Positions 1-12,013 of a stretch of DNA of 64,000 nt are shown piece after piece; positions within the stretch are counted from its first letter, which is position 1, and each line of letters starts with the position of its first letter. This DNA comes from Termitomyces sp. T153 (taxonomy: Eukaryota; Basidiomycota; Agaricomycetes; Agaricales; Lyophyllaceae): assembly GCA_018296165.2 (NCBI GenBank), contig JACKQL020000056.1, positions 248,001 through 312,000 of the forward strand. The letters run 5' to 3'. Made by a program: the position numbers and the translations under genes. The notes beneath the pieces were generated by a model. The model was not told the DNA's origin and made no database searches. It saw nothing but the letters and a program-made list of their open reading frames with translations.

Positions 1-1869
1 ATGCCAGGAGAATCATAAATTGCCCCTTGTACATGAGCCACTGGTGCCACCACCACCATTGCCTTATCTTGAAGAGCCCCCAGAGCAGCCCCTATGGAAC
101 ATCAACATTGGCAATGTTGACATGTATGGAGAGCATGAAGTGGACTTTGCTCTGGACACTAGTTCAGATGAGGCCTTACTTCTTGCTGGACACACCTTTG
201 TAGAACTCAGGGTTGATTCTGGAGGCTTTGCTGCAATATGTGTAAGTATAGCATCTGCAAACAAGGTGGGTTCACATGACACAAACCCCTGGTGGTATAG
301 GGAGGCAATGGTAAGCAAAAATGCTGCAGAGTGGCATAAAGCAATGTGCAAAGAGATGGATGTGCTACATGGTAATGGGACTTGGCATGCTGTCTATCTT
401 CTCCCAGGACAGTGGGCAATAGGATTGCAGTGGGTGTTCAAGGTTAGGCATCCCCCAATGGTGCAGTTGAGTGTTTCAAGGTGTGTGTCATTGCTCAGGG
501 CTTCAGTCAACACCTCAGTGTTGACTTTGATGAGCCTTTTGTGCCAGCCACATGCTGGGCAGCAGTTCAAAGAATCCTCATGCTTGCTGCCATAGAGGAT
601 ATGCATCTCGAGTCTGTCAACATTTCATCTGCTTTCCTTCATGGCATGGTAGATGCAGAGCTCTATATGAAATTCCCTGAGGGTTTTAAAGAAGATGTAC
701 CTTCCAACATTGAATGCAAGCTTGGAGATGGGAAGCCATGCACCAAACTCAAGAAAGGGATTTATGGCCTAAAACAAGGGCAAACCTCTAGAACAAGAAG
801 ATGCATGAAGTCTTCATTAAACTAGGCTTTGTACATATTACATCTGATCCTTGCATATATGTCTACCTCTGTGATGGTGTGCACATCATTATCCCTGTAC
901 ATGTTGATGACATGACACTTGATTCCAAGTCTAAGCTGGCCATTCTCAAGGTAATCATGGAGTTGCATCAGCACCTTACATTGTGCCACCTTTGACTGAC
1001 CACTGGCCCACTTGGTGTTGTTGCCAGCCAGAATAGGCAACAATGTAGACTATGGATTGATCAAATGCCATTAAAGTCATGTCTTGTACCAACATGCTCA
1101 ATTGCAAAGTGGTTGCAACCCCACTTTAGCCTGGAGTATGCTTATTTAAAGCCAACTCACCTTCCACCACTGAAGAGTTAGAAGAGATGCAATCAATCCC
1201 TTACATCCAGGCTATGGGAGCTCTCTTCTACCTTGCCATGTGCACTTGCCCTGACATTGCTCATGCTGTGAGTGTTCTCTGCTGCTTTAAATGCTGCCCT
1301 GGCCTGCAACAGTGGAAGGCAGTCAAGCACTTAATGCAATATATTTGTGGTATACTTGATTACAAAATTGAATACTCTGCAAGCACTACCTCTTCTTCCT
1401 CCTTCATTGCCTTCACCAATGCCAACCATGGTGGTAACCTTGATAATGGATGGTCAACCACTGGCTCAGTGCTGATGGTTGCAGGCAATGCAGTCAGCTG
1501 GATGCCAAAGCTGCAAACAATTGTTGCCTTGTCCACAATAAAAGCTGAGTTTGTTGCAGCCAGTGAGATGGGCCATGAGCTGTGCTGGCTGAGAAATTTC
1601 CTCCCAGACATTGGCATCCCATAGACAACCCCCCCCTCAACAACAATCAGTCCATGATCTCAGTTGTGAAACAGCCTGAACATATGGGTAGCCTCAAACA
1701 TCTCAACCATCACTGGTTTTGATTGAGGCAGGCAGTCTTGGACAGAAAAATAAAAACTGTATATATTCCTTCTGAGGATATGGTCACTGATCTACTCATG
1801 AAGACACTATCATGTGATGTTGTCAACAAGCTACAGAGGAAAATGGGTATTGTGGGAGAGTTCTCTTGA
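1..1869 (+). pseudogene. Decayed Ty1/copia pol (RVT_2 reverse transcriptase and RNase H)
   Basis: This is the 3' part of a copia-type polyprotein, cut by the window edge and broken into several frames. About 290-470 encodes the start of the RVT_2 domain (WYREAM, WHKAMCKEMD). 481-825 carries the core (FSQHLSVDFDEPFVPA, INISSAFLHG-like, KKGIYGLKQG). 801-995 contains the catalytic HVDDMTL box. 1187-1624 is RNase H (YLAMCTCPDIAHAVSVL, STIKAEFVAASE). A last stretch to 1869 (DMVTDLLMKTL) matches the usual copia C-terminus. Frameshifts near 480, 800 and 1000, internal stops and almost no CpG show an old dead copy. The encoded enzyme would have copied element RNA into DNA inside virus-like particles. 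The identification of the family is firm; the individual frames are not. Confidence 0.85.
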
Positions 1870-3570
1870 ACCAAACTTTGGTGATGTTGTGGGCACTCCA
1901 TCAGGTGGGAGTGGTGACAGGAGTGTACCACAGCCATCTTGCTGTCTTTACTTCTACTTTCATTTCTCTGTCTTACTCATGTGACCTTGTGAACAATTTT
2001 CTGTCCTAGAGGGTTTGCAGTTCTTTATTCTGAACCCACAAATTTCCAGGTGAGTATACTGATTATCAAATATACTCCATATACAATGTCATCATTCTGA
2101 TCCCATGAACCTCAAGGTGTCTGAATTGCTAAGGCAATCTAACCTCTCAGTCTGAATCAGGTCTGTTCCCCTTCCCTGTGCATGTGTAGCTGCAACATGT
2201 CACCAAGTGATGGCTGTGCCTGATCACCAGCAGGCATGGGTACTTACTCTCACATTTGGGGCACCTCAAATGCTGCTTCCTTCCATATGAGGTCATGTAC
2301 ACTTGTTCAATCAACTGTTTTTTGCCCATTTATGAATGTTTGAATCCTTGTCTCAGGCTTTAATTCTAGTTTAGCCAATTTGAGGTCCCAAACATGATTG
2401 GCCTTCATCAATGGCAACTCACATCTTATCTTGCACATTGTCCTTTGGTCCTTTCTTACATCTTATCTTGAGCTTGCTTTGAGAACCATAAATGGGAGCT
2501 GCCACTGAGCAACTTAGCTCTCAAACATTCTCTGTCTCAAAGCTCTTCCTCTCTAATTTCTTTCTCAAAATTCTTCCTCAAAGCTCTATGATGGCAACTG
2601 ATGCCCTTCCTAGGCTTCATGAGGCAGCCAATCTCATGTGAGCATTGCAACTTATAGTTTTGATTGAATTCCTTCCCTCATTGATATATCTTTCTTTTAT
2701 GTCACTCAAATATTCCAAGCTCTTCTAACTTGTCAAGAAGAAATGTTCATGGTAGCCTGACAATGTCCAGCTCAACTTGTAAGCTAACAAGACTGAACCT
2801 GGCACTGTGCTTTTGGATATTCATCAGAGTTACACCATTATGCAACTATCATCAGAGTTTCACTATGATGCAACTGCAAGCCCCAATTTATTTCACTACC
2901 AATATGGAATTCAATCCTTTTGCAGTGAGTGATCTCTCCTCCCTTCTTTTCATCTAGCTCTTTCCTTATATTGTGACCAGCAATTGATCAAGCAACAGCA
3001 GCCACAAGTTCCTGAAGTTCAACCTCTACCCATGCCACTGCTGTAGAAGCACTTGGTTGTTGGCAGTGGTTTCATACCACCCAGCATAAGCACACAAGGT
3101 AGGAAGAGTATCTTGATACTCTTTAGGAGAGAGAATGGAGGGTACTGTCACCCTTAAAACTAAAACTGCCAAAACCAGCTAACAAGGTACTGCCAAAGGT
3201 GGAAGTATCACAACAGTTTTGGAGGAGAGACCAGTATGATCCCTCTGGCTTGAGAGAGCAGAGAATTTGAGACAGACCAATCCCAAAGCCAGCACTTGAG
3301 TGGGCATATGATCCACATATGCCCCTAAATATAATCACATTATTGCTGACCTAATGCTACTCATAGTTCATGCTGAGGTGTCCCAAATCACTTCAGCAGC
3401 AGTGGTCAGATAAGACAAACTGCTATGTGCATGCAAAGTGGTGGAACTCTGTGTGGCCAATCACGCTGCACCATTGCTATGCATTGCCCTTACCCAATCA
3501 AGAGGTTATTGGGGAGGATGTAGCTTGCACACCTATAAGGCCAAAAATTGACCTTACAGATGCATATGGA
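1870..3570. other. Non-coding, CpG-poor flank; probable copia 3' LTR start
   Basis: I see no convincing gene. A purine run ending at 1923 is followed by TGTACCACAG at 1924, the same arrangement (purine tract then TGT) seen at the 3' LTRs of copia elements D and E, so a decayed 3' LTR may begin at 1924. I could not find its end. Short reading frames here do not resemble known proteins. Confidence 0.3.
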
Positions 3571-3995
3571 TATCAGAGGACCTCACATTTCTGGAGTATC
3601 ATCTTGTTTCCTTTACTCCCAGTCAGCCTCTCACTCCCAGCCTCCCATCTTTTGGTCACAAGTACTTTCAACCCAGGGCTATCTGACAGTATATATCAGA
3701 TAGTGTCACATGATCTGCAGCTTGAGATCAAGGCCATTCACAGTGGATTTCCAGTTTTGAGTCATGTGATTTTGATAATGATGAATCCAATGTCATGTTT
3801 CTCATGGTATTTCCCCCCTGGTTCATTTCTGTAAATTTGCAGTCCAGGCAACTAGAATCTTAGACTTGTTATCTTTTGGATTTTCCTCTGTCAGGTATGT
3901 AGTTAGTTTCTGCTGTGCCACTACTGTTAATAGACTTTGGATTTTCCTCTGCCAGTTGTGTGATTGAGCCACAGCCTCCAGAGATTGCTCTTACA
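3571..3995 (+). repeat. Family A LTR, 5' LTR of A1
   Basis: It begins TATCAGAGGACC, a decayed form of TGTCAGGGG(A/T)CC, and ends CTCTTACA. It shares blocks such as CATCTTTTGGTCA and GTACTTTCAA with the A LTRs at 23210, 54937, 58726 and, more weakly, 61734. The gag of A1 starts directly downstream. Confidence 0.8.
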
Positions 3996-5148
3996 GCAGA
4001 ACAAGTCTTTAGATTTGATCTGGGAGCCCTCTTTTAGTTCTGTTTGGTTCTTCAAAAGGTCTCTCCCCTACCAGTGTCTTACTACTCCCTGTGCTCCTCC
4101 TATGACCCAACCAACCCCTCCAGCACCTCCCCCTGATGCTTCCAGCCCCCAAGACAATGCCTGGAGTTGTTTGTTGCCCCTAAAGCCACAAGCTGCACTT
4201 ACCCAAGCTTCCCTTACCTCTCACACTGCCAAACTTACCAGACTGCATCATTCCACTGAAACAGTGTCCCTCTCCCTCCAGGCCCTCCTGGAACCTCTCT
4301 CCCTTGCTGCTACTTCTCCTCCTTGACCCTCAGCAGCTGTAGAAAGGTTCCCTTCCGCACATAGCTTGGATCTTTCAGCCTCCTACACATCCTGTATCAC
4401 CTACATATAGTTGAGTGGTGAAGTCTTCACCTCCAATGCCCTCCAAATTGCCTGGGCCCTCTCCTACATGAAAGCAGGTTGAACCTCAACCTACATGTTG
4501 TGCATTTTCTGACACTCCAGAGGAGTAGAGAGCTCCACTGGCTGGACAGAGTTTGAGAAGGAGTTTAGAGCTCAGTTCTTCCCCCTTGATCCTGCTAAGA
4601 ATCCCATTCTTGCTCTTTGAGACCAAATCCAGTATGGTCAAGGGAAGTGGTCATTAGACAAGTACATTGACTCATTCCATGCTTTAGTTTGCAAGCTGGA
4701 TATCCAGATAGTCTGCAGCTGTGCCTAACCTCCTGCAATGGACTCCACCCCTATTTTATGGGTTGTATTGACAGTATGGCTGAAGAGGGCCCAGATGATG
4801 AGCATGTTGACACCTGGTATAAGGTGGCATATGAGTAATGGCAGTTGATGGAGCTGCAGTGTGAGCTGCAACATACACCACACCCTATGGCCACCCCACA
4901 CACTTTCTTTGCTCATAGTGAGTTTGCTTCCTGAGTCTCCCCTTCCATGCCTGCTCTAGTGGCCCTGCAAGTAGGTGCAACCCTTCCTATTTCACCTCAT
5001 GTTGCTCTCTTCCATGCCCCTCTACCAGCCCTAATGTGTTCCCTACTTGATGCCTCTGACCAGCAATCCTCTACTCCTCTATTGTGTTAATGCTGCAGAA
5101 AGGCTGGCCACTTTGCCCATTACTGTCCTCAAGAGTTGGAAGTGGACT
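3996..5148 (+). pseudogene. Family A gag remnant (A1)
   Basis: Structural protein remnant of A1. The proline-rich N-terminal part is open at 3964-4326. It is followed, with stops, by a retrotransposon-gag domain at about 4370-4720 (WTEFEKEFRAQFF, KWSLDKYIDSFHALV). A CCHC zinc knuckle with one stop in it lies at about 5087-5128 (CCRKAGHFAHYC). The same order occurs in A4 (45324-46340). The frame stops at 5153, where element B entered inside the region just after the zinc knuckle. Non-functional. Confidence 0.8.
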
Positions 5149-5153
5149 ACCTG

Positions 5154-5381
5154 TGTAACGCCAATGGATGTTATTCCAATGTCATTACACTTTCTTCTGA
5201 GGGGGACTCCGAAGTAACAATTTAAAACTTGTCAAATCTTCACTATCTACAGATCAAGTATTTATATACTAAGATAATCAAATTTAAATCTAAAGAAATA
5301 AGCAAATAGCTAGAGTAATTAGTAGTGAGTAATAAAGCACACTTGCATCAGATCGACACGAGCACCAAAATTTGCGCTACA
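5154..5381 (-). repeat. Element B 3' LTR
   Basis: 228 bp, colinear without gaps with the LTR at 14913-15140. I count 12 differences, all transitions. This copy has lost most of the CpGs that the other keeps near its 3' end on the plus strand (5336-5381). Confidence 0.95.
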
Positions 5382-5410
5382 TACGCCCTCCTGATGTCAA
5401 CTCGACATCA

Positions 5411-6379
5411 CTACTTGCCCAATCCCATATCCTTGACCAGAGGCATCATCCCAGAGCTCCCGGCATCCACATTCATCGATTCCCCAGTGGAGTAAGCGGT
5501 CTGCTTCTTAGATATCTTCTTGGACTTCCCGTAGATCAGTCCATATGGGTTGTAATGTCCTCGAGTGACAGGAGCCTCCTCCAACCTTTTCACCTCGTCC
5601 TTGAGTGCCATGACCTTTGCGTGTAAGTCGATAGACATATGATAAGCAAGCAAGCATTTATCGGCAAAGTCCTTGCTGTACTGACAAGAAATCAGGTCAA
5701 CGAACATCCCCAAAATGTATTCGAGGTTGTTGATGGCATTGTCGTCAGGGTAGTCGACAGAGATATCGTGCCATGACGGCTGTTCCTTGACAGGAGTCCA
5801 CTTCCCATCATAAAATATACTGAGTCCCCATTTGCAGTCCTTGTCAGAGTTCATCACATTGGCAAAGTTGAAATAGCTGGCGGGTATGAAACGATCGTCC
5901 TTAATTCGACCCTGGCAGGCAGCGGCATCAAATTGCAAGTTCAAACGCATGAGAGGCGGAATGACCATCAGCATCGAGTTGTGGTCAGCTCGGGAAGGGT
6001 ACTGGTAGTCACATCCATTTATCTCTTGAAAGAGAAACTTGTTTCCTCCTACATTATTCTTTGGGTTGGCTAGCTTGCCAGTAGCTGTGGTAGCTCGACT
6101 TGGATCACATCCTCCAGTAGCAATCGGAGGATCATTCAGGACTTCAGGGACTGGTACAGCCATAGCAGAAGATGATTCAAAGTCTGAGGATAGATCGTTG
6201 TTGAAGTCAAGAGTAAATTTTATTGATCCCAAAAATATTTGCGGATCACTTTTAGGAGGAGTTCCAGAACCTTTGGGCAGGTTAGTAATCGAATCAATTC
6301 CCATGGCCTCTAAGTACTCATCTAGAGCTCTCAGGTGACTTATTTGAGCGTAGGGTAGCCAGGACTTGTCTCCCGACTT
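5411..6379 (-). pseudogene. Element B chromodomain-like segment and unidentified C-terminal extension
   Basis: This continues the integrase frame after a single stop at about 6379-6377 (TAG where a tryptophan codon TGG is expected). The first ~25 residues (KSGDKSWLPYAQISHL, ALDEYLEA) are the second half of a chromodomain-like module that begins as EWAVDQIVAH at the end of integrase. From 6304 down to 5411 a further 298 codons are open with no stop. This stretch contains LFQEINGCDYQYPSRADHN, WGLSIFYDGKWTPV, a helical segment near its end (AKVMALKDEVKRLEEAP) and a basic patch KSKKISKKQ. I do not recognise a domain. It ends 30 bp from the 3' LTR, so it is part of the element and not a neighbouring gene. 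Confidence 0.75.
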
Positions 6380-7870
6380 CTACAATATCTCAAACAATGC
6401 TCCTTTTCTTGTGCCTGAGTGCGCCACAATCTGATCCACTGCCCATTCTCTGTCTTCTCTGTCTGCTTCAAATATCTGAGTATCTAGACGGCCAGGAAAT
6501 AATCTATCATTGTTCGGTATGTGTTCTCTGAGCAGCAAAGCATGGAAAACATTATGAATTCCCCTTCTTTTCAGAGACGGAGATAGATTCAGTTCAAATG
6601 ATTCATTGTCCTTGGCCTTAGTAATTCGGTATGGCCCTATGAATTTAGGTGATAGTTTTTGAGCTAACCCTTTCAGCATCGTAATGTTCTTAGTGGACAC
6701 ATATACAAAGTCTCTCTCTTCAAATTCTGCTGGTATCCATCTTCTGTTGGCTCCTCGTGTTTGCTTTACCTGGGCAGCGATGACGCTATCATGTGCTTTC
6801 ATTATGGCTAGTTTCATTCGCTGGGCAAAGGTGCGTACTCCCAAGTACTCCTTTTCTAATGGTTCTCTATAATCCCATATCATAGATCTTGGCATTCTGC
6901 CTGTATTCAAGAAGAATGGAGCGAACCCCGTACTCTCAGACCTGGCACAATTTATGGCAAACTCGATGGCTGGTAACTTCATTACCCAATCCTTCTGGTC
7001 GTCATTGATACAAGACCTTAGCATTTGTGTAACCGTTCTGTTTGCTCTCTTGGTGGCACCGTCTGACTGAGGATGGTAGGCACTTGACATATTCAATTTT
7101 GTGCCAATCAACTCATGTAGCCTTTGCCAGAACTTACTGTTGAATAACGGATCACGGTCACTCACAATTGCTCTCGGTAAGCCGTGTAGTTTATAGATTT
7201 CAGAGAACACTAATTCCGCTACATCTTTAGCTGCGTAATTACAATGACTTGGAATTAAATGGACCATTGCAGAGTGTAGGTCAATCACAACCATAATTGC
7301 ATCAAATTCTCCGTCACGGTTGGTAGCCACAGGTAGTGGCCCTACAAAATCTATCCCAATTGATTCCCAAGGCACCGCCGGTACGTCCAAAGGGTTTAAC
7401 AAGCCTCTCAGCTTCTGGTTGTTTGGTTTGCTGTGCTTACACGTCATGCAGCTATCACAATATCTTTGGACATCTCCCGATAGAGTTTTCCACCACACCT
7501 GGCTTCTCAGATAATCATAGGTTTTCTTCGGTCCCAGATGAGCAAGTACTGAATGTGCATCTTGAATTATAGCCTCTCGTAACCTCTGTTTGACATACAT
7601 TATATCCAGTATGCATAGTCGAAGTTGTTCCTCCTCTTTCAGATACAATAATCCCTCTTTCTGGTCGACTACAAATTTCTTATGTTCTCCTGGTGCCATA
7701 TAAATATATTTCATCATTTTATCATCATTGTACTTGTGTTTTACGAGTTTTACAATATCTAAGTTGTCCAGTAAGTCGATTGTGTCCATTGGTTGTTGGT
7801 CAGATGACTCCTCATTGTCTGATTTCCCTCCATCATCATCATCGTTTTTGACTTCACTTGTTCCTGACAC
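6380..7870 (-). pseudogene. Element B integrase
   Basis: Enzyme that inserts retrotransposon DNA into the genome. An N-terminal HHCC zinc-binding module lies at about residues 106-144 (H106, H111, C138, C141 or C144). The rve core follows with GIDFVGP (D174), VSDRDPLF (D238) and YHPQSDGATKRAN. After it comes a GPY/F-type C-terminal module (KFIGPYRI), then the start of a chromodomain-like segment. Spacing is the standard D-35-E, but the glutamate position is lysine K274 (codon AAG at 7051-7049), which should abolish catalysis. The reading frame is otherwise long and continuous (496 codons); upstream it continues through stops into 7871-8020, so its ATG is not a genuine start but part of a polyprotein. 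Confidence 0.9.
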
Positions 7871-8020
7871 TTTACCCTGACTGATCTCAGGGTTGTTTCA
7901 CTTGTTATCTCACTTGTTCATTTTCTTGGCCTGCACCGGCACTTGTTCAACAATGACTGTATCCTTATTCCCACCCTCTATTCCTTTGCTCTGCGGAGGA
8001 CTATCAACGATCACATCGTG

Positions 8021-8671
8021 TTAGACAGTGGTCTTCAATTTTTCAGCCAATCTGGATGACCGCCTCACAGGTGCACCAGTCTCAGGCTTTTGGAACAGGG
8101 TATTGCCTCCAGCCTCCTCACCACCACCTGGGTTACTGACTTCCAGCTCACCAATGAAGGAAACAGACACGCCCTCTGTTCCGACGACCACAGGCTTTCC
8201 TAGCGCAGACGACGCACCCTCCATTCCAGCCAATACTGGTCTGATAAGTTCTCCAGTGGGTCCCACATCCGAATCATCGAATTGAGTGTACTCAGACCCG
8301 GCATGAACGGTGCCCGGTGCGTCGTTTGAATATATCCTTGATAATGCGTCGCTTAATATATTCTCAGATCCCAGAACATAAATCACTTTGAAATTGAACA
8401 TGGACAGCTTCTCCATCCACCTGGATTGCCTAGGAGACAGATTCTTTTGTTTCAACAGCCTTATCAGGCCCTCATGGTCCATATACCAATAAAACTTTGC
8501 TCCTTGCAGGATGTCCTGATGTCTCAGCATAGTTTCTATCCCAGCTAGGCACTCGATCTCATGCACAGGATAATGCTGTTGAGCAGGATTTAGTTTCACA
8601 GAGTAGAACGCTGCTACCTTGGCCTTTTGCCAGTCGTCACCTTGGCTTACGACTCCAGCCACACCGGCCAC
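8021..8671 (-). pseudogene. Element B RNase H and linker to integrase
   Basis: RNase H of the pol polyprotein, which removes the RNA strand after reverse transcription. Visible motifs are PAQQHYPVHEIECLAGI, FYWYMDHEGLIRLL and ENILSDALSRI, the typical end of a Ty3/gypsy RNase H domain. The following ~100 residues are a low-complexity linker ending APVRRSSRLAEKLKT. The N-terminal half of the domain lies in 8672-8797 and is broken by stops. Confidence 0.85.
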
Positions 8672-8797
8672 ACATCCATCCGTTACGATGTTGATTCTGG
8701 GCGCTCCTTGCGAGTAATTGAGAGGTCATCGATGGTGACCACGGCAATCCGTGGCTCTTGATTCTATCTCGTTGAAAGCTTGTTGGTGAGTCTCCAT

Positions 8798-10549
8798 TCA
8801 CCGAAATGGGACGGAATCTGATGTTAAATCATGCAGTACTCCCATAGGTATCCTTATGCAGTCGATATCATCCGCTAGAAACCCAGCAGCACCCAGAAAA
8901 TCCTTCAGCAATGCATGTGAAGTGGGTGTCTTCCAATGCTCGAGAGCGTCAACTTTGTTGGGGTCCATTTGAATCCCTTCGAGGTCAACAATCCGCCCAA
9001 GGATCTTCATTTCCTTGCACAGAAACTGCAATTTCGATTCACTAAGGTATAGTTTTTCTCTTTTCATTATATCTATAACAGTTTTGACGTGCTGAATGTG
9101 CTCTTCTAAGGTCTCTGAGTATATGATTATGTCGTCGAGATACACGTCCATCCATTTCCCCAAGAACTCTGCAAAGAGGTAATTCATCAGTGCCTGGTAG
9201 GTCGCCGGTGCGTTGCAGTCACCCTGTTGTACTACATGGCTAACCATAGTCCCACTAGGTGTGTTTACTGTTGTCCACGGAACGTGATCAGGTACCACGC
9301 GGATCTGTTCATATGCATCTTGGCTGTCAATCAAGGTTTGAAAATTGGCTCTTGCAGCCCGTCTCAAGATTCCCTCCATATCAGGTAAAGGTGAGCTCAT
9401 TTTCTTTGTATTAGCATTCCGTTCTCTTAGATCTACCACCATCCTCAGCTTAGGCGGGTCTCCAGAACCAGGTTTAGAGATACACAACATCAGTGTGCTG
9501 CTCCTACCCGATGTCACTTCCCACCGCCCAGTCTTAATATATGCTTCCTTTTTTGCTACCCATTGTGGCAACAATGCTTCTGGACACTTTGACGGACGCC
9601 AACTATACTCTTTTGATTTGTCTACTAACGGAATTTCATGATTAATTGCTTGCAGTGGAGGTAAAGGGCTCTCCGCCGCCTTCTGACAGGCTGGTTTGGC
9701 ATATTCTCGAAGGTTCTCTCTTACAAGATCAAACCTCTCCTGTTCTAATTGCATTGCTCTAGAGGCCAGTTGGTTCACTTCCATACCCGCTAGAGGCAAC
9801 GATGTGTTGCTTCCTATGACTACGTGAGTCGGATTGAACCCAATCATGACCTGGTGCTGGTAGAACCAAGGGGTACCTAGTATTGCATCGTACCTGCTGA
9901 GGTTCATTACATCAAACCTCCTCTCCTCATTTATACCCTGATACTGAAATCTCACAACAGCGTCGTAGTTAATCCAAGACCTAGACCCCTTTGCAGCCAT
10001 TTGAACATTCAGAGGTGTGTCTAACTCAGTCTTTCTCAAGTTCAACTGATTCACAATTGTCATAGATACAAAATCCCCCAAGGATCCCAAATCCAACAAG
10101 GCTCTAACTGGGCTCCCATTTATATGTACTACCACGACAATTGGTTTGGGTACCATACGTTCCGGGTCATTGACTTTAGACGCATTTCTCTCCAAGTCAC
10201 GGCGAAGGTGCTCCTCCTGGAGTTTCCTCTTTTTGTTCTTTGGTTTTATGGCACACATCTGTAGTTCCGCCGCATTTTCCATTGTATGGCCAACGAGCTC
10301 CGTTCCGGTGAGAAATCTCCCCAACATGCCATCAACCTCATCGTACTCATCACAATTCTCCAGGGTTTCCATCCATAGCCCCAGGTCAAGAGGTTCCAGT
10401 AATATGTTCCTCAAACTTCGCCCCTCATGGCAAGCCCGCTTCACATACCATTCTCTTACGTCAAATCCCTCGCACATTGCCAGCTTGTTGTCGAGGAAAG
10501 TGGTCAAGGCCAGCTTCGAGTCCCAGACTCGGTAAGATACTATTTTCAC
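8798..10549 (-). pseudogene. Element B aspartic protease and reverse transcriptase
   Basis: 583 codons open. The N-terminal ~120 residues link to gag. The retropepsin-like protease follows at about 138-240 (VRALLDLGSLGDFVS, DAILGTPWFY). Its active-site triad reads D-L-G where D-S-G is expected, a change explained by TCG to TTG at a CpG. RT occupies about 330-560: LRMVVDLRERNANT, LIDSQDAYEQIRV (catalytic Asp), and the YLDD box in MDVYLDDIIIYS is intact. In the living element the polyprotein would be cut by its own protease and RT would make cDNA in the particle. With the protease serine lost and stops on both sides this copy should be inactive. Confidence 0.9.
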
Positions 10550-10582
10550 GATAAACTGCTTGTTGACAGTGTTTCTACCCGG

Positions 10583-10906
10583 TCACTTATCATTGAATTG
10601 ACTCCATCCTCTTTCAAGAATGTCCTCTATCAACTGCCCTTGACCGGCAGTGAGTTTTCTTTTCATTCTCCATCTTGTGGCGCTGCTGATGTCAACCCCT
10701 TTTTCGCTTGCCAGGGTCATCGCGTAGTGAAGTGCCAAGGGGAATTCATCCCCAGTTACAAGCCAATCATCAACAATCAGGTCCGTGTTCCTTAGCTGAT
10801 CCATGATCACATATTGTGTTTCACTAATTCTGTACACACAGAATCGCCGTCCTTTCATTTGCGTAAATATCTCATCCCCTGGGTATGGTGCTTGGGTCTT
10901 TAGCAA
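10583..10906 (-). pseudogene. Element B gag-pol linker fragment
   Basis: An in-frame continuation of the polyprotein between gag and protease, 107 codons, bounded by stops. It contains MKGRRFCVYRISETQYVIMD and ends WSQFNDK. I know no domain for it. The same frame continues at 10907-11030 (VIMTELDVESIDLPFPERR), interrupted by a TGA. Its place between the Gag zinc knuckle and the protease is the only guide to its role. Confidence 0.6.
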
Positions 10907-11143
10907 GTATTCTGCTCACATAGCATATGGGTCAGCTATCGTTTCACGGCGTTCTGGGAATGGTAAGTCGATGCTTTCAACATCAAGTTCAGTCATGATC
11001 ACTAACTTCTCTGCTCTCCCCTGAGGTTGACGTTTTCTCCTCCAGTTTGGTCATCCCCTCGGGGCCCTTTCAACTAGGATAGGTTCCATGAGCATAGAAG
11101 CTACTTGTAGTTGTATACCCGACGTAGATATCTCGTTAGTTTC

Positions 11144-11938
11144 TCAAAGCCTGTTTACCTCCTCATTACTAATAGTAGCTGCATTGCTTCTTAACCCCGG
11201 CGGGCCTTGGCCTTCACCAGAGCCACTAACGTGTGAACTGTCTGGGCAATGACATGAGATGTGCCCCACTTTGCCACATTTGAAACATCTCCCTTCCTTC
11301 ATGTACCTCTCCTCTTCCTCTTTGCTGAGCTTTTTCTTCTTCTCCTTCCCAGCGTCATGCTTTCGCTTGTTTCTGTTGCTTTTGGACTTTGAATTTTGTA
11401 TTGAGGCGCTATTCACAGAAGTACTTCCGCCTTCCCTTTTATCTTCTCTGTCAGCCCTCTTACCTTCCCTTCCAGAGTTTTTCCTTCCAAGCCGGTCTTT
11501 GTTGTGGCCCATCATTCGAGCTATCTCTAGAGTTTCAGTGGCATTGACAAGCTCAGCCCACTTAGATCTTTCGAGATTGTATCCTATCTCAAATAAGTGA
11601 GTCCTCAAGCAAAATACGAGCCCTCGCCACAATTTCCTTACTTTCTCTTGCTTATGTGTATACCCCACTATTTTGTAGAGAACCTTTAGTTCCGATGCGT
11701 ATTTGTTAACGGTCATTGATCCCTGCATTAGGCTGTCTAATTTGTCCATCTGCTTCATGTGGAATGTAGGCGGAAAACAAGCATTGAACAATCCTTTGAA
11801 GAATTTGGGTACCGTCCATCGTTCCATCTCCATTGACACATTTGTCAAGAAGAACTTATAAGCCTTTCCCTTCAGGTAGTTTGCTATTTCTGCAATGTGA
11901 TCCCATTGAGGTACTCTACCTCTTTCCAAATACCTCAC
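11144..11938 (-). pseudogene. Element B Gag capsid and nucleocapsid
   Basis: The C-terminal half of Gag. A retrotransposon-gag (capsid) domain covers about residues 1-140 (WDHIAEIANYLKGKAYKFF, MDKLDSLMQGSMTVNKYASE). A very basic stretch (KSKSNRNKRKHDAGKEKKKK) and one CCHC zinc knuckle, CFKCGKVGHISCHC, follow at about 217-230. Gag forms the particle and packages RNA. The frame runs upstream past the listed ATG to a stop near 11990, so the true Gag start lies further upstream at about 13262. Confidence 0.9.
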
Positions 11939-12013
11939 ACTCTGATTAACGAATTGATAGAACCTTACGGCGTCTGGAGTGCCATCATATTTCTCTGGTG
12001 CTGTGAGTTTTAC

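Noticed and set aside
10146..10795. Two plus-strand frames of 122-129 codons
   Set aside because: Antisense to the element B gag-pol linker and protease; no known motifs.
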